Assembly (NCBI GenBank): GCA_963676165.1 | Contig: OY781043.1 | Coordinates: 2,852,001 to 2,916,000 of the forward strand | DNA: 64,000 nt | Source: JAQIBY01 sp963676165 | GTDB lineage: Bacteria > Bacteroidota > Bacteroidia > Bacteroidales > ML635J-15 | Direction: 5' to 3' | Shown: positions 62,313-64,000 of the stretch, in pieces | How positions within the stretch are numbered: the stretch's first letter is position 1 | Layout: every line of letters starts with the position of its first letter | Program-made: the position numbers and the translations under genes | Notes under the pieces: model-generated | What the model was told of the DNA's origin: nothing | Databases searched by the model: none | Seen by the model: the letters and a program-made list of their open reading frames with translations, nothing else

Positions 62313-63101
62313 ATGGCTGAAATTAAATTAGAAGATATCATAAAAGAAGAAAACCTGGTTTATAAAAAATCCAAGGTTATGACCGATAACACCTTGCATT
62401 ATTGCCCAGGTTGCGGTCATGGAACAGCCCACAGACTCATTGCTGAAGTCATTGAAGAAATGGGAATCCAAGGAGAAACTATTGGTGTAACTCCCGTTGG
62501 ATGTTCTGTATTAATGTATAATTACCTTGACATTGACATGCAAGAAGCAGCTCACGGACGTGCTCCAGCACTTGCTACCGGTATAAAAAGAACCATGCCA
62601 AATAAATATGTTTTCACTTACCAAGGTGACGGCGATTTGGCTGCAATCGGTACTGCTGAAACTATCCACGCATGTAACCGTGGTGAAAACATTGCTGTAT
62701 TCTTCATTAACAATGGTATTTATGGTATGACAGGTGGTCAAATGGCTCCTACTACATTACCAGGAATGAAGTCATCCACTTCTCCATATGGTCGTGTTGC
62801 TGAAATGATGGGTGGTCCAATTAAAATGACTGAACTTGTTTCACAACTTGCAGGAACATATTATGTAACTCGTCAAGCTGTTCATACACCAAGACACGTA
62901 CGTAAAGCGAAAAAAGCAATCCGCCAAGCATTTGAAAACCAAAAGCTGGAAAAAGGAATTTCATTCGTGGAAATCGTATCAAATTGTAACTCCGGTTGGA
63001 AACTTCCTCCAGTTAAAGCTAATGAATGGCTGGTTGAAAACATGCTCCCATTCTATGAATTAGGAGACATTAAAGTGGACGGAGAAATCGTAAACAAATA
63101 A
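62313..63101 (+). CDS. korB: 2-oxoacid:ferredoxin oxidoreductase, beta subunit (thiamine diphosphate binding)
   Basis: A 262-residue thiamine-diphosphate subunit. HYCPGCGHGTAHRL near residue 30 supplies cluster and TPP contacts. GDGDLAAIGTAETIHACNRG near 108, with NNGIYGMTGGQMAPTT after it, is the Mg-TPP motif. It carries out the oxidative decarboxylation of the 2-oxoacid to an acyl-CoA. It starts 2 bases after korA, preceded by a rare good Shine-Dalgarno (AGGAGG, 62301-62306), unusual in this window. Confidence 0.92.
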   Translation: MAEIKLEDIIKEENLVYKKSKVMTDNTLHYCPGCGHGTAHRLIAEVIEEMGIQGETIGVTPVGCSVLMYNYLDIDMQEAAHGRAPALATGIKRTMPNKYVFTYQGDGDLAAIGTAETIHACNRGENIAVFFINNGIYGMTGGQMAPTTLPGMKSSTSPYGRVAEMMGGPIKMTELVSQLAGTYYVTRQAVHTPRHVRKAKKAIRQAFENQKLEKGISFVEIVSNCNSGWKLPPVKANEWLVENMLPFYELGDIKVDGEIVNK

Positions 63102-63113
63102 AACTTAATCGAT

Positions 63114-63665
63114 ATGACTGAAGAAATCATCATAGCCGGATTTGGTGGACAAGGTGTTTTGTCCATGGGAAAAATCCTCGCCTATTCAGGACTTATGCAA
63201 GGACAGGAAGTATCCTGGATGCCATCTTATGGTCCAGAAATGCGTGGTGGAACATCTAACGTTACTGTTGTCATCAGCGACGAAAGAATTAGCTCTCCCA
63301 TTTTGACAGAATATGATACTGCCATTATCCTGAACCAACCTTCAATGGATAAATTTGAAGAATTAGTTAAACCAGGAGGAACTATCCTTTATGATCCAAA
63401 CGGTATCACTCGTACTCCAGAAAGAAAAGATGTAAACATCTACAAAATCAGAGCTACTGAAGCTGCTGCTGAAATTGGAAATCCAAAAACATTCAACATG
63501 ATTGTTTTAGGAGGATACCTTAACATTAAACCAATTGTAAAATTGGAAAATGTAATGAATGGTTTGAAAAAATCGCTTCCTGCAAGACACCACAAACTAT
63601 TGCCATTGAATGAAAAGGCAATTAACCATGGCCTTAATATTGTTGAAACAGTTCAATCAGTTTAA
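63114..63665 (+). CDS. korC: 2-oxoacid:ferredoxin oxidoreductase, gamma subunit
   Basis: A 183-residue subunit with the typical start IIIAGFGGQGVLSMGKILAY, SWMPSYGPEMRGGTSNVTVV near residue 38 and NQPSMDKFEELVKPGG near 78. It completes the korDABC complex. A strong terminator follows 23 bases after the stop. Confidence 0.92.
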   Translation: MTEEIIIAGFGGQGVLSMGKILAYSGLMQGQEVSWMPSYGPEMRGGTSNVTVVISDERISSPILTEYDTAIILNQPSMDKFEELVKPGGTILYDPNGITRTPERKDVNIYKIRATEAAAEIGNPKTFNMIVLGGYLNIKPIVKLENVMNGLKKSLPARHHKLLPLNEKAINHGLNIVETVQSV

Positions 63666-63688
63666 CAACTGAGAACATTATACATTTT

Positions 63689-63724
63689 GAACAGCATGCT
63701 TTTTTAGTGTGCTGTTCATTTTTT
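63689..63724 (+). terminator. Terminator of the kor operon
   Basis: An 11-base-pair stem (GAACAGCATGC at 63689-63699 with GTGTGCTGTTC at 63707-63717, two G-U pairs), 7-base loop and a T-run right after. A clear intrinsic terminator. Confidence 0.85.
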
Positions 63725-63738
63725 GAGATACTATTCCT

Positions 63739-64000
63739 ATGTTACAATTTATCAAACACACCCTTCCCAATGGTCTTCGCTTAATTATCCACGAAGACAA
63801 AACAACCCCAATGGCCTGCATAAATACATTATATAATGTTGGTGCAAAATATGAAGACCCAAATCGGACAGGTATGGCACACCTGTTCGAACATCTTATG
63901 TTCACTGGATCCAAGCATGCAAAAAACTTCGATCAAATCCTTGAATCTGCAGGAGGGGAAAACAATGCATTCACAAACAATGACATCACAAATTATTATG
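63739..64000 (+). CDS. M16-family zinc peptidase, N-terminal part (truncated by window edge)
   Basis: The first 87 codons of an M16 (insulinase/processing-peptidase) protein. TLPNGLRLIIHEDKTTPMAC near the start and the zinc site HLFEH at about residues 53-57 (HxxEH) in GMAHLFEHLMFTGS are diagnostic. SAGGENNAFTNNDITNYY continues the family pattern. There is no signal peptide in the visible part, which starts directly with the domain. It continues beyond the right edge. Confidence 0.9.
   Translation, partial: MLQFIKHTLPNGLRLIIHEDKTTPMACINTLYNVGAKYEDPNRTGMAHLFEHLMFTGSKHAKNFDQILESAGGENNAFTNNDITNYY

Overview
The window looks like a chromosomal piece of an AT-rich Bacteroidota genome, probably from the anaerobic Bacteroidales/Marinilabiliales side of the phylum. 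The sequence signs are: a giant surface protein ending in a gliding-motility/type IX secretion (T9SS) C-terminal domain, a PorE-like OmpA protein, an UpxY-type antiterminator heading a capsule operon, phylum-type -7 boxes (TAnnTTTG), almost no Shine-Dalgarno sequences, and a ferredoxin-dependent 2-oxoacid oxidoreductase operon (korDABC). No rRNA, tRNA, CRISPR array, transposase or prophage gene was seen.

Layout. 1-705: 5' part of a secreted protein (minus strand). 853-2325: a secreted TPR protein. 2383-8341: an ABC-type glycan exporter (Wzm/Wzt-like), three consecutive radical SAM genes and a methyltransferase. 8353-19765: a UbiA prenyltransferase, a GT-A glycosyltransferase, a hipBA toxin-antitoxin module lodged in the cluster, another radical SAM protein, and a compact set of dehydratase, ketosynthase, ACP, phosphopantetheinyl transferase, asparagine synthetase and transglutaminase-like lipoprotein. 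This set looks like an undescribed biosynthetic locus. 19762-21425: mtnA plus a class II aldolase. With mtnP at 41230 they could make a methylthioadenosine disposal route of the dihydroxyacetone-phosphate shunt type.

21741-39827 is a one-strand capsule/exopolysaccharide operon: upxY, flippase, FrhB-like iron-sulfur protein, pyruvyl transferase, glycosyltransferases, EpsG-type polymerase, PaaK-like adenylating enzyme, toroid protein, WecG/TagA-like transferase, UDP-GlcNAc 2-epimerase, VanZ, WecA-like initiating transferase, Wza-like export lipoprotein, Wzc-like tyrosine kinase and a small barrel protein. It ends in a strong terminator. A small four-helix-bundle gene with its own flanking repeats sits inside it (34214-34715). 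A decayed relative with perfect 12-bp inverted repeats lies just after it (39902-40382).

40413-48068 holds housekeeping and envelope genes: class IV aminotransferase, mtnP, a TPR-like secreted protein, the PorE-like protein, fused formiminotransferase-cyclodeaminase, a DUF4197 lipoprotein and a START-domain protein. 48440-60148 is one gene of about 3,900 codons: choice-of-anchor L domain, Ig-like domains, 32 exact-length 210-bp repeats, seven SprB-type repeats, and a T9SS type B sorting domain. The window closes with a nitroreductase, korDABC and the start of an M16 peptidase.

The most unusual items are the indel-free 32-unit array with higher-order duplications, the two repeat-flanked four-helix-bundle cassettes, the radical SAM/ABC exporter group, the ACP-dependent locus, phased repeats upstream of hipBA, and a possible alternative-hairpin switch between upxY and the flippase gene.
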